From JACPPO01 sp965262505 (lineage in GTDB: Bacteria; Acidobacteriota; Vicinamibacteria; Vicinamibacterales; UBA2999), in NCBI GenBank assembly GCA_965262505.1, contig CBDHFM010000030.1, positions 4,836,001 to 4,900,000 of the forward strand: 64,000 bases of DNA, given 5' to 3'. The translations under genes and the position numbers were made by a program. The notes under the pieces are model-generated. The model saw only the letters and a list, made by a program, of their open reading frames with translations. It ran no database searches and was not told the origin of the DNA. Below are positions 17,346 through 25,511 of the stretch, one piece after another. How positions within the stretch are numbered: position 1 is the stretch's first letter; every line of letters starts with the position of its first letter.

Positions 17346-17746
17346 GTGCTCATGTCTTCGATGCGCTTCCATTCCGCGTCGGTGACCGGCATGACCGACA
17401 GCCGCGACATCCGGACCAGCGGGAACGACGCAAACGCCGGCCGCGCCTTGATGGCCGCCAGCGTCACCGGCGTCGGCAGCCTCTTCTTCGGGGCGATGTC
17501 CACGACGTACAGCTTACCGGAGGCGTCGGAGGGATCCGGGTAGGCGTCACTGACCGCCCTGGCGATGCCGACCACCGCTTTCTCCTTGCCGGTGTGGTAG
17601 TAGAAGATGGGATCGCCCTTGCGGATCGCGCGGAGGTGCTTCTGCGCGAGTGGGTTGCGAACGCCGGCCCACACGGTCTTGCCCTCGCGCTCGAACTGGG
17701 CGTAGCCGTAATGCTCCGGTTCTTCCTTCACCAGCCAGTGCGCCAT
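17342..17746 (-). CDS. EVE domain protein (PUA-like fold)
   Basis: A 134-residue single-domain EVE protein (thymocyte nuclear protein 1/YcaQ-like PUA superfamily). Signatures: MAHWLVKEEPEHYGYAQFER, WAGVRNPLAQKHLRAIRKGD, FYYHTGKEKAVVGIARAV, and LYVVDIAP. EVE domains bind modified bases in DNA or RNA. It heads an operon in which each stop overlaps the next start, through two permeases and an ATPase to the CrtC-like gene. A TATAAT box sits 7 bp upstream of the ATG, suggesting a leaderless mRNA. Confidence 0.9.
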   Translation of the reverse strand: MAHWLVKEEPEHYGYAQFEREGKTVWAGVRNPLAQKHLRAIRKGDPIFYYHTGKEKAVVGIARAVSDAYPDPSDASGKLYVVDIAPKKRLPTPVTLAAIKARPAFASFPLVRMSRLSVMPVTDAEWKRIEDMST

Positions 17747-17753
17747 GCCCTGG

Positions 17754-17759
17754 ATTATA
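17754..17759 (-). promoter_or_regulatory. -10 box (TATAAT) of the EVE/ABC operon
   Basis: Perfect TATAAT on the minus strand with its proximal end 7 bp before ATG 17746. Transcription would begin at or next to the ATG, giving a leaderless or near-leaderless message for the five-gene operon 17746-13224. I see no good -35 hexamer at the expected distance. Confidence 0.4.
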
Positions 17760-17835
17760 TCGACACTCAGGCAGGTGACGCCGCGCACGCCGGTGAAGGT
17801 TCGTGATATGAAACTGGCAGTAGGAAGGCAGTGCG

Positions 17836-18417
17836 GTGGTAGGGACACCTTCGACGATGCTGGAGCTGGGGACGACGCTGCCCTCGTTCCGTCTGCAGGA
17901 CACCACCGGCAGGACGGTCGGGTCTGACGACTTTGCCGGTTCGCAAGGCCTGCTCGTCGCGTTCTGGTGCGCCCATTGCCCCTACGTCCGGCATATCCGT
18001 GCCGAGTTCGCGCGCCTCGCACAGGACTTCCAGCAACGGGGGCTCGCCGTCGTGCTGGTTAATTCCAACGACATCGCAGCCGTTCCTGAGGATGGCCCCG
18101 ACGGCATGGCGCAGGAAGCGCGCGAAGTCGGCTATACCTTTCCGTACTTGTTCGACGAAACGCAGGCGGTGGCGAAAGCCTTTCGCGCCGCGTGCACGCC
18201 CGACTTGTTTCTCTTCGACGGCGCGCAGCGGCTGATCTATCGCGGGCAGTTCGACGACAGCCGGCCGAAGAGTCAGGTCCCCGTGACGGGGAAGGATCTC
18301 AAGGCTGCGGTGGAGGCGCTGCTCAGCGGGAGCACGGTGCCACCCGAGCAACGGCCGAGCATGGGCTGCAACATCAAGTGGAGGGCAGGCTTGGCGCCGG
18401 ACTACTTCAGCCGGTGA
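17836..18417 (+). CDS. Thioredoxin-fold redoxin (AhpC/TSA-like) with CxxC
   Basis: A 193-residue thioredoxin-like protein. The redoxin start (MLELGTTLPSFRLQDTTG) is followed by FWCAHCPYVRHIRAEFARLA, where CAHC is the redox pair. VVLVNSNDIAAVPEDGPDGM and the cis-Pro region AACTPDLFLFDGAQRLIYRG are typical of the family (resA/TlpA/AhpC-related cytosolic redoxins). A late Cys in MGCNIKW recurs in relatives. The GTG start at 17836 is favoured by AGGAAGG 7-8 bp upstream; an ATG at 17857 is the alternative. No signal peptide. Confidence 0.88.
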   Translation: MVGTPSTMLELGTTLPSFRLQDTTGRTVGSDDFAGSQGLLVAFWCAHCPYVRHIRAEFARLAQDFQQRGLAVVLVNSNDIAAVPEDGPDGMAQEAREVGYTFPYLFDETQAVAKAFRAACTPDLFLFDGAQRLIYRGQFDDSRPKSQVPVTGKDLKAAVEALLSGSTVPPEQRPSMGCNIKWRAGLAPDYFSR

Positions 18418-18422
18418 CGCTG

Positions 18423-19241
18423 TCAGTGCGTCATCGCGTAGAGGAGCACGTTGATCGCCGTCTTATAGCCGGGGATGGAGAACTTGAAGAAGTACTGGGG
18501 GTCCTCGCCCTCGCGCTCCCACGAGTCACTCACATCCGTGTTGTGCGTCATGAAGACCATCACACGGCCGTCGCGATCGGCAATCGCGCGCGCGTGGGGC
18601 TGAGCGCTGTCGGCGCCCCACTCCGACGTGCCGCCTCCGCTGCGGTACCAGAAGTTGATGCTGGGAATCTGCGGCACCCCTTGCAGGTCGAACAGGGTGT
18701 GAAAGATCGGGTGGTCCGGCGGCAGATCGACGATCGGGAACTCACTAGGAGGCAGCGCCTTCTGGATCTGGCGTTCCCAGACGCTCCAGGAGTACGAACC
18801 CCAGAAGTCGTCCACCCAGAGAAAGCCGCCTTTCAACAGATAGGTTCTGAGTTGGGTGGCATCCTCCTCACTAAGAAACAGCCTGCCGACCTCCTGCATC
18901 ATGATGAAGGGGCACTGGAACAGCGCTTCGTCGGTCAGGCGCACGATGAGGTGCTGTGGCTGACCGTTGGCAGCGAAGCCGACTGTTGTCTTCGTGAGTT
19001 CGGAGAGTCGAATCGACAGATCGATGTCGGCCAGCGGGTAGTCCGTGAGCCAGTTGCCGCCCTCGCCACCCATATTCGCCCGGTACATGGCGCGGCAGTA
19101 GTGGAAGCGCCCGTCGAAGCTATCAGGCTGGGCCATGTGCGCGTTGATGCTCGCATTGCCGCCTCGGCGGAACTGCGCCCACGCCGTGCCGGCGACGAGG
19201 AGCACGGCGGCGACGATCAGCGGCGCGGCCCGGAGCTTCAT
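18423..19241 (-). CDS. DUF4159 exported protein
   Basis: A 272-residue protein with a clear signal peptide (KLRAAPLIVAAVLLVAGTA, cleavage near AWAQF) and a DUF4159 domain, a glutamine-amidotransferase-like fold without the catalytic Cys. Landmarks: FHYCRAMYRANMGGEG, TDYPLADIDLSIRLSELT, YLLKGGFLWVDDFWGSYSW, LPPDHPIFHTLFDL, and VMVFMTHNTDVSDSWERE. Common in Acidobacteriota, often near MoxR/VWA genes, which are absent here. Function unknown. It is convergent with the redoxin gene, 5 bp between stops. Confidence 0.85.
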   Translation of the reverse strand: MKLRAAPLIVAAVLLVAGTAWAQFRRGGNASINAHMAQPDSFDGRFHYCRAMYRANMGGEGGNWLTDYPLADIDLSIRLSELTKTTVGFAANGQPQHLIVRLTDEALFQCPFIMMQEVGRLFLSEEDATQLRTYLLKGGFLWVDDFWGSYSWSVWERQIQKALPPSEFPIVDLPPDHPIFHTLFDLQGVPQIPSINFWYRSGGGTSEWGADSAQPHARAIADRDGRVMVFMTHNTDVSDSWEREGEDPQYFFKFSIPGYKTAINVLLYAMTH

Positions 19242-19356
19242 ATTGGGAGTGTACGCCGCGGCCTGGTGTCGGCGCTGACATTTCGGAGCGGCCACGGTAC
19301 ACTGGCGATTCCGCGACACCGCACCGCACCGCGGATGCCGTGCCGGGGACGCCGTC

Positions 19357-19446
19357 GGAGAGATGTCCGAGAGGCTGAAGGAGCACGCTTGGAAAGCGTG
19401 TGTAGGGGAAACTCTACCGTGGGTTCGAATCCCACTCTCTCCGCCA
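19357..19446 (+). tRNA. tRNA-Ser (anticodon GGA)
   Basis: Class II tRNA of about 90 nt. The acceptor stem GGAGAGA (19357-19363) pairs with TCTCTCC (19436-19442), with discriminator G and an encoded CCA (19444-19446). The anticodon stem CACGC/GCGTG encloses loop TTGGAAA, anticodon GGA at 19391-19393. A long variable arm (TAGGGGAAACTCTA) and T-loop GGTTCGAATCC identify serine tRNA. It reads UCC and UCU codons. Confidence 0.97.
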
Positions 19447-19510
19447 AATAGTTCATGTAAGTGGTTGTTTCGTCGCTGAATTCGAAACCCGGAGCAGAGG
19501 GAGGCGCTTC

Positions 19511-20200
19511 GTGACTCATAGATACATCGTCCTTGCCGCAGTTTCGGCCGTCGCTTTGAGTTCGGCCGCCGTTCCAGCCCAGGCCCAGGAACCACAGCCG
19601 CCACTGGGCTTCTTTGTCACCAGCACCACACATAGCGGCAATCTCGGCGGCCTCGCTGGCGCCGACGCCGAGTGCCAGCGTTTGGGCGCCGCCGCCGGTG
19701 CGGGCGCTCGCACCTGGCGTGCGTATCTCAGCACGCAGGGCAGCCAGGCCGAGCCGGCCGTCAACGCGCGTGACCGGATCGGCAGCGGGCCCTGGTACAA
19801 CGCCGACGGCACCATGGTCGCAGGCAGCCTGGCTGATCTGCATGGCGATGTTCAGCGCGGCACCAATCTCATAAATGTGAGAACGGCCCTCACGGAAGCT
19901 GGCGATCTGGTAAACGGCTTTGGTCGTCCCGAAGGGACGCCGCAGGAACACGACATGCTGACGGGATCGGATTCGCACGGCCGGGCGTTTCCGCCGGGCA
20001 TGTCCAACCAGGCCGACGATCGCACTTGCAACAACTGGACCTCCGATAGCCCCGATGCCCATGCAATGATTGGCCACCACGATATTATGAGTGGCTGGAA
20101 TACATCGTGGAATTCCTCGCACTCGACCGCGGGCTGCAGCCTGGAGGCGTTCAACAGCACCGGTGGCGCCGGACGTTTCTACTGCTTCGCTGCTGACTGA
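19511..20200 (+). CDS. Secreted lectin-like (DUF1554-type) protein
   Basis: A 229-residue exported protein: signal peptide with cleavage near PAQAQEPQPP, then a C-type-lectin-like region resembling DUF1554 proteins. Landmarks: HSGNLGGLAGADAECQRLG, RTWRAYLSTQG, IGSGPWYNADGTMVAG, LTGSDSHGRAFPPG, CNNWTSD, and C-terminal CSLEAFNSTGGAGRFYCFA. Four conserved Cys could form disulfides. Probably carbohydrate- or surface-binding; no ligand is indicated. GTG start at 19511 with GAGGGAGGCG upstream. It lies just after tRNA-Ser. Confidence 0.75.
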   Translation: MTHRYIVLAAVSAVALSSAAVPAQAQEPQPPLGFFVTSTTHSGNLGGLAGADAECQRLGAAAGAGARTWRAYLSTQGSQAEPAVNARDRIGSGPWYNADGTMVAGSLADLHGDVQRGTNLINVRTALTEAGDLVNGFGRPEGTPQEHDMLTGSDSHGRAFPPGMSNQADDRTCNNWTSDSPDAHAMIGHHDIMSGWNTSWNSSHSTAGCSLEAFNSTGGAGRFYCFAAD

Positions 20201-20239
20201 GGCAATGCGAGACTGACGCAGCGTAGGACGCGCAGAAGG

Positions 20240-20268
20240 GATGCGGAGGAGCCAGGCTCCTCCGCATC
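20240..20268. terminator. Strong hairpin between convergent genes (bidirectional terminator)
   Basis: GATGCGGAGGAGCC (20240-20253) and its exact complement (20255-20268) can form a 12-bp stem with a 5-base loop. It lies between the ends of the lectin-like gene (+, stop at 20200) and the beta-propeller lipoprotein (-, stop at 20285). There is no T-run, but position and strength fit a shared terminator. Confidence 0.7.
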
Positions 20269-20284
20269 ATCGTCTAAGTGGGGT

Positions 20285-21610
20285 TTACGGCGCCACGTTG
20301 GCCAGTTGCTGGAGCACCTGCCCCCTGGGGCTGTTCGTGGGCACGAACCGCTGGACGCGCTCGCCGGCGAACACTTCGCCGGTGTAGATGTTGCCCATCG
20401 AATCGGTGGCAAGCATGTGCAGCCCGAAGAACTCACCGCCTCTTTCACCCATGCTGCCGAGCTGGCCGACGATCTCGCCCGTCTCGCGCTCCAGGAACCA
20501 GACGTGATTGTTCCTGAGGTCTGAGATGAACAGGTACCGCTGCTCCGGGTCGGGCGAGAACGCGACCCCACCTGTGGAGCCGTTGGTCGTCGGCGCGATG
20601 ATGAACTCCTTGTCCTGGTAGTTCCCCTGCTTGTCGGTGACGTGAATCCGGTTCGCGGCTCGATCGGCGGCGTAGACCATCCCGTCGTTGGAGAAGTTGA
20701 ACGTGAGGTGCCCCGCGAAGTCCGGGGGCATCGGCCCGCCGGGCGTGTAGTCGTGGTCGGCGTCGTCGGTGCTGATTTCCGACAGCGGCTTGCCATACGC
20801 ACCCCACCCCCGCTTGAACTCGAAGGTGTCCTTGTCGAACACCAGGATGCGGCCGTTCAGGTAGTTGTCGGCGACGTAGATCTCGTTGGCCTCTTCGTCG
20901 ATCCGGATTTCTTCGAGTCCCCCCACGATCATCGGAGTCTCCGGCGGATACTTGGCCCTGAAGGCCATCGCAGCCTTCATCCGAGCCATGGCTGCGGCCG
21001 GGTCGCCGCCGCGCCCGCCGCCGCCGGGGTTCGGTAGAAATCCTGCCACCGGGCCACGGCCGCCCGCGCCTGGCTCGCGCTCTGGGGGCCACGGGGGAAG
21101 CCCGACTCGACCGTTGTTCTCCCTCTCGGGCGTGCGGGGAATCTCGCCGACGACCTGGCCGGTCGCCGGGTCATACTTGCGGACCGTGTCCTGCCCGAGG
21201 TAGAGGAACCCGTCGTCGTCCACATCCATCCCGTGCCCCTGAGGCGCGTCGAACGACCCGATGACGTCGCCGTTCTTGCTGATGTGGATCATCGAGGGTG
21301 GCCGGGTGCAGCAGTCCGCGAGCCCCACCTCGCCATAGAGTTCGATTGCCGTGATGTCGTTCGGACGGTCATAGACCCAAACGTCGTCGTTCGAGTCAAC
21401 CGCAAGGCCCGTCGCGCCGCCCATCTTCCAGTTGTTCGGCAGGGTGTTCGGCCACCCGGGATCGTAGATGTAGCTGGGTGCGCCGTCACCGGCCCCAGCC
21501 TGGGCTCCGCCGCCCTCTGGAGCAGCGCCTCCGCCCCCACAGGCGATCACGAACGCGGCGGCGCCCAGCAGAGCGGCCAAGGTCAATATTTTCGGGCTAA
21601 CTTTCATCAT
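20285..21610 (-). CDS. Lipoprotein with NHL-type beta-propeller
   Basis: A 441-residue exported lipoprotein: signal peptide LTLAALLGAAAFVIAC with Cys at about residue 24 followed by a Gly-rich linker. The rest is a six-bladed NHL-like propeller seen as repeats of the form NDDVWVYDRPN, DDDGFLYLGQDTVRKYD, EEANEIYVADNYLNGRILVF, NDGMVYAADRAANRIHV, RYLFISDLRNNHVWFLER, and MGNIYTGEVFAGERVQRF. It resembles peptidylglycine alpha-amidating-lyase-like propellers. An insert of about 50 residues rich in Gly/Pro lies near residues 165-215. Function unknown. A tandem 27-bp repeat covers its leader (21616-21670). Confidence 0.85.
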   Translation of the reverse strand: MMKVSPKILTLAALLGAAAFVIACGGGGAAPEGGGAQAGAGDGAPSYIYDPGWPNTLPNNWKMGGATGLAVDSNDDVWVYDRPNDITAIELYGEVGLADCCTRPPSMIHISKNGDVIGSFDAPQGHGMDVDDDGFLYLGQDTVRKYDPATGQVVGEIPRTPERENNGRVGLPPWPPEREPGAGGRGPVAGFLPNPGGGGRGGDPAAAMARMKAAMAFRAKYPPETPMIVGGLEEIRIDEEANEIYVADNYLNGRILVFDKDTFEFKRGWGAYGKPLSEISTDDADHDYTPGGPMPPDFAGHLTFNFSNDGMVYAADRAANRIHVTDKQGNYQDKEFIIAPTTNGSTGGVAFSPDPEQRYLFISDLRNNHVWFLERETGEIVGQLGSMGERGGEFFGLHMLATDSMGNIYTGEVFAGERVQRFVPTNSPRGQVLQQLANVAP

Positions 21611-21615
21611 GTGAC

Positions 21616-21670
21616 GTCTCCGTCGGCAGTAGGTTTCGGGCTTGTCTCCGTCGGCAGTAGGTTTCGGGCT
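21616..21670. repeat. Tandem 27-bp duplication in the lipoprotein leader
   Basis: GTCTCCGTCGGCAGTAGGTTTCGGGCT occurs at 21616-21642 and again at 21644-21670, separated by one T. On the minus strand each copy carries a GGAG that could act as ribosome binding site; the copy next to the gene is correctly spaced from ATG 21610. A duplicated leader. Confidence 0.9.
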
Positions 21671-21774
21671 GAAGTCTAGTCCCCGGCGGCCGGACCGGTC
21701 AATTAACCCCGGCGTCGACGGGTCGACACGCGAAGGAACAGGCGAATACCATGACGATACCCTAAGACATCAGG

Positions 21775-23295
21775 CTATGCGGACGTTATTCGCCGGATTT
21801 CCTCGACATCCAGGTCCGACGGCAGTCCGAACCCGCGTCCGTAGCCGAATAATTCGGCGATCGTCTTCGATCCGAAGCGGCTGTCGACGAGCTCGAGGTG
21901 ATCCGCCGTAATGAGCGCGGGATGCGGCACGCCGCACGCGCGGCTCAGGGCGAGCACCTCTTTCCTGAGCGCGACCACGTAGTTGGCGAGCCGCGCAGCC
22001 TTGAGGGTCGGGTCCAGGCCGCGGATCAGCCACGGATGCTGGGTGGTGATACCGGTGGGGCAGTGGTTCGTGTGGCATCGCTGGGCCTGGATGCAGCCGA
22101 TGGCGAGCAGCGCTTCCCGTCCCACGTTGATTAGATCGCACCCGAGGCCGAACGCGAAGACGGCGGCCTCGGGGAGGCCGAGCCTGCCGGACCCGATGAA
22201 CACAATCTGCCCGTGGAGCCCTTCCTCATGAAAGATCTTCTGCACGCGGCTGAAACCGATCTTGAACGGCAGCGCCACGTGGTCGGTAAACACGAGCGGA
22301 CCGGCGCCCGTGCCGCCTTCGCCTCCATCGATGGTGATGAAGTCGACGCCGCGGGTTCCGCTCGACATCAGTCGCGCGAGGTTGGTCCAGAAGGCGGAAT
22401 CGCCGACCGCCGACTTGATACCTACCGGCAGCCCGGTTTCCGCCGCGATGGACTCGACGAAATCAAGCAACTCGTCCGCGTTCTCGAAGGCGCTGTGCGC
22501 GGCCGGGCTGGCACAGTCGCGGTCCCGAGGGATACCGCGGGTCTGGGCGATCTCCTCGCTGATCTTCGCCCGCGGCAGCAGACCACCGACGCCCGGCTTG
22601 GCGCCCTGACTCAGCTTGAGCTCGATCGCACGAATCTCAGGACATCGTGCGACAGTCTCCTTCATGCGCGCCATGCTGAAGCGGCCATCGACCTCACGGC
22701 ATCCGAAGTACGCGGTGCCGACCTGCCAGACAAGGTCCCCGCCATGCCGGTGGTACGGCGAGACGCCCCCTTCGCCGGTGTTGTGCAGGCAGCCGGCGAT
22801 CTCTGCCCCGCGGTTGAGTGCCTCGACCGCCGGGCCACTCAGCGATCCGAAGCTCATCCCCGAGATGTTGATGACTGACGCGGGCCGGAATGCCTTCTTG
22901 CGACCGCGTGCCGCGCCGAGCACTTTGGCGCAGGGGATCGTGAACTGCGGGTCGTACCCCGGACTGCCAGGAAACGGCGTCTGCAACGGAAACGTGTCGT
23001 GCTTGATGATGAGGTGATTGGGCTGCGTTTCCATATCCACGTCGGAGCCGAACCCAAAGTAGTTGTTCTCGTGCTTCGATGACGCGTACACCCACCGCCG
23101 CTGGTCGCGGCTGAACGGCCGCTCCTCGTTGTTGTCGGTCACGATGTACTGGCGGAGTTCCGGCCCGACGGCCTCGAGCCAGTAGCGGAAGTGCCCGATG
23201 ATCGGGAAGTTTCTGAGGATCGCGTGCTGGCGCTGCAGCAGATCGTAGACGACAAGGGCGGCCAGGAGCCCGAGCGCGCAGAGGAGCAGGACCAT
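21775..23295 (-). CDS. FMN-binding glutamate-synthase family protein (GltB2/ferredoxin-type)
   Basis: A 506-residue protein with an N-terminal membrane helix (about 2-18) and a glutamate-synthase central/FMN barrel. FMN-site blocks: INISGMSFGSLSGPAVEAL, NTGEGGVSPYHRHGGDLVWQ, ELKLSQGAKPGVGGLLP, ITIDGGEGGTGAGPLVFTD, and FIGSGRLGLPEAAVFAFGLG. The 3Fe-4S ligands are in CIQAQRCHTNHCPTGI. The amidotransferase and GXGXG domains of full GltB are absent, as usual for this membrane-linked family whose physiological reaction is unsettled. Monocistronic. Confidence 0.9.
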   Translation of the reverse strand: MVLLLCALGLLAALVVYDLLQRQHAILRNFPIIGHFRYWLEAVGPELRQYIVTDNNEERPFSRDQRRWVYASSKHENNYFGFGSDVDMETQPNHLIIKHDTFPLQTPFPGSPGYDPQFTIPCAKVLGAARGRKKAFRPASVINISGMSFGSLSGPAVEALNRGAEIAGCLHNTGEGGVSPYHRHGGDLVWQVGTAYFGCREVDGRFSMARMKETVARCPEIRAIELKLSQGAKPGVGGLLPRAKISEEIAQTRGIPRDRDCASPAAHSAFENADELLDFVESIAAETGLPVGIKSAVGDSAFWTNLARLMSSGTRGVDFITIDGGEGGTGAGPLVFTDHVALPFKIGFSRVQKIFHEEGLHGQIVFIGSGRLGLPEAAVFAFGLGCDLINVGREALLAIGCIQAQRCHTNHCPTGITTQHPWLIRGLDPTLKAARLANYVVALRKEVLALSRACGVPHPALITADHLELVDSRFGSKTIAELFGYGRGFGLPSDLDVEEIRRITSA

Positions 23296-23402
23296 CGGAT
23301 CATTCTACGGGAGCGCGGCCGGCCGCGCCGCTTTCACGGTATGATTCGCCGACTTCGGTCTCGGGTCCCGTTTCATCGCCTCCCAGGACACAGGCTGCAT
23401 CT

Positions 23403-25196
23403 ATGACGACAGGCGTCCTTGCGCTGCTCTCGATGCTTCCGATCGCGGTCGTCGCGGTGTTCATGGTGATCTTCCGCTGGCCCGCCAGCCGCGTGATGCC
23501 CCTCTCGTACGTCGCCGCCCTGGCGCTCGCGCTGGGCGTCTGGGGTGTGCCGGCCGTCCAGGTAGCCGCCGCCACCGTGAACGGCATGATCGTGGCGGCC
23601 ACGCTCCTCTACATCATCTTCGGAGCCATCCTGCTCTTGAATACGCTGCAAGAGAGCGGCGCGCTCCGCACGATCCGTCAGGGCTTCACAAGCATCACAC
23701 GCGACCGGCGTGTCCAGGTCATCATCGTCGCCTGGTTGTTCGGCTCGTTCATCGAAGGCGCGTCGGGATTCGGCACGCCGGCCGCGGTGGCCGTGCCGCT
23801 GCTCGTCGGGCTGGGCTTCCCCGGTCTGGCTGCGGTGACCGCCGGCATGATCATTCAGAGTACGCCGGTGTCGTTCGGCGCGGCGGGCACGCCGATCCTG
23901 ATCGGCGTCAGCACCGGCCTCTCGACTGATCCCCAGGTCCAGCAGTTCGCGGCGCAGGCCGGGTACGAATGGACCGCGTTCCTCGGATACATCGGACTGA
24001 AGGTCGCTCTGCTCCATGCAATCGCCGGCACGCTGGTCCCTCTGATCCTCGTCTCCGTGATGACACGCTTTTTCGGGCCGACACGGTCGATTGCCGACGG
24101 GCTCAGGGTGTGGAAGTTCGCGCTCTTCGCCGCCTGCGCGATGACTGTGCCGTACCTCGCCGCCGCCTATCTCCTTGGACCCGAGTTTCCCTCCTTGTTG
24201 GGCGGCCTCGTCGGCCTGGCCATCGTCGTCTCCTCGGCCAAGCGGGGGTTCCTGATGCCCAAGCCGGAGGATGTGTGGGAGTTCGCGCCCCGTGAGGAAT
24301 GGCCGCGCTCGTGGACCGGCTCGATCGCGGTGCGCGATGTGGGGCATCGCAGCGGGACGATGGGGGCCCTGAAGGCCTGGACGCCGTACGTGCTGGTGGC
24401 GCTGTTCCTGGTCGTGACGCGTCTGCGCTGGCTGCCATTCGGTGGCTGGCTGCAGGCCTGGACGATCAGCTGGCCGAATATCTTCGGCACGGCCATTTCG
24501 GCAAACGTCCAGCCGCTCTTCCTGCCCGGCACCGTCTTCGTTGCCGTCTCGCTGCTTACGTTTCTATTGCACAGTCCGGACCCGGAGGCATACAGGAGGT
24601 CGTGGGCATCGTCACTGAAGATCACAGTGGCGGCGGCCGTGGCGCTGGTGTTCGCGGTGCCGATGGTTCAGCTGTTCATCAACAGCGGCGGTGGGTCGGC
24701 GGGCTACGACCGCATGCCCATCGCGCTCGCCGACGGCGTGGCCGCGCTTGCCGGCTCGGCCTGGCCGATCTTCGCGCCGTTCATCGGCGGCATCGGCGCC
24801 GCGGTGGCCGGCAGCAACACCGTCAGCAACATGATGTTTTCGCTCTTCCAGTTCGAGATGGGGCAGCGGATCGCGGTGGACCCCACCTGGATCGTCGCGC
24901 TGCAGGCCGTCGGCGGCGCCGCCGGCAACATGATCTGTGTCCACAATGTCGTTGCCGCGTCCGCGGTCGTCGGGCTGCTCGGGCAGGAAGGGACGGTCAT
25001 TCGCCTGACGCTCCTGCCGTCCTTCTACTACGCGCTGCTACCCGGCTCAATCGGCTACGTCATCGTGTCGTACGGACGAACGGGTGCCGCCAATGTGGGG
25101 ACGCTGCTGGTGTGCCTCATCGCCGGCGCCGCCATGTACCTGATCTTCCGGCACGGCCGCGCCCCGCGGGCTCCCGTCTCCCAGCCACACGCGTGA
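23403..25196 (+). CDS. L-lactate permease family transporter (LctP/LldP)
   Basis: A 597-residue polytopic membrane carrier with at least 12 predicted helices. Family blocks: LLNTLQESGALRTIRQGF, SFIEGASGFGTPAAVAVPLL, MIIQSTPVSFGAAGTPILIG, FIGGIGAAVAGSNTVSNMMF, and MICVHNVVAASAVVGLLGQEG. The GASGFGTP and GSNTVSN motifs belong to the lactate/glycolate permease family. Substrate inferred as a 2-hydroxymonocarboxylate. No lactate dehydrogenase is adjacent. ATG 23403 is used; no obvious strong ribosome binding site. Confidence 0.88.
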   Translation: MTTGVLALLSMLPIAVVAVFMVIFRWPASRVMPLSYVAALALALGVWGVPAVQVAAATVNGMIVAATLLYIIFGAILLLNTLQESGALRTIRQGFTSITRDRRVQVIIVAWLFGSFIEGASGFGTPAAVAVPLLVGLGFPGLAAVTAGMIIQSTPVSFGAAGTPILIGVSTGLSTDPQVQQFAAQAGYEWTAFLGYIGLKVALLHAIAGTLVPLILVSVMTRFFGPTRSIADGLRVWKFALFAACAMTVPYLAAAYLLGPEFPSLLGGLVGLAIVVSSAKRGFLMPKPEDVWEFAPREEWPRSWTGSIAVRDVGHRSGTMGALKAWTPYVLVALFLVVTRLRWLPFGGWLQAWTISWPNIFGTAISANVQPLFLPGTVFVAVSLLTFLLHSPDPEAYRRSWASSLKITVAAAVALVFAVPMVQLFINSGGGSAGYDRMPIALADGVAALAGSAWPIFAPFIGGIGAAVAGSNTVSNMMFSLFQFEMGQRIAVDPTWIVALQAVGGAAGNMICVHNVVAASAVVGLLGQEGTVIRLTLLPSFYYALLPGSIGYVIVSYGRTGAANVGTLLVCLIAGAAMYLIFRHGRAPRAPVSQPHA

Positions 25197-25511
25197 CGTA
25201 GTCGCAGGTCTGCTCGCGTCACGCGCGCGCGGTACCTTACGCCGCACTTATTCAACAGCGGCCCGATTCAGGTTGACCTGCGGGTCCGCTGGTGTAAGCT
25301 GCCTGATGGGGCCGCCAGCCGTCGGCTGCGCGCGTCTCGCCGATCACTTGACGAGCCAGGCGGGTTCCGCGTTCTCCCTCGCGAGACCGGATTGCCACGT
25401 TTCCGCCGAAGCCGGTCCGCGCGCCGGCCGCCGCCGGTCGTCACGACGTAGTCCTCCGGGGCGCCGCCCGTGGGGTCCGCCACGGACGATTTCATCGAGA
25501 AGGAGCCCTCA
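25197..25511 (+). promoter_or_regulatory. Upstream region of hflK operon with candidate promoter
   Basis: No gene seen. A sigma70-like promoter candidate is TTGACC (25273-25278), 16-bp spacer, TAAGCT (25295-25300). AGGAG at 25501-25505 precedes hflK ATG 25512. The rest is GC-rich with several short complementary stretches, so a structured leader is possible. Confidence 0.35.
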
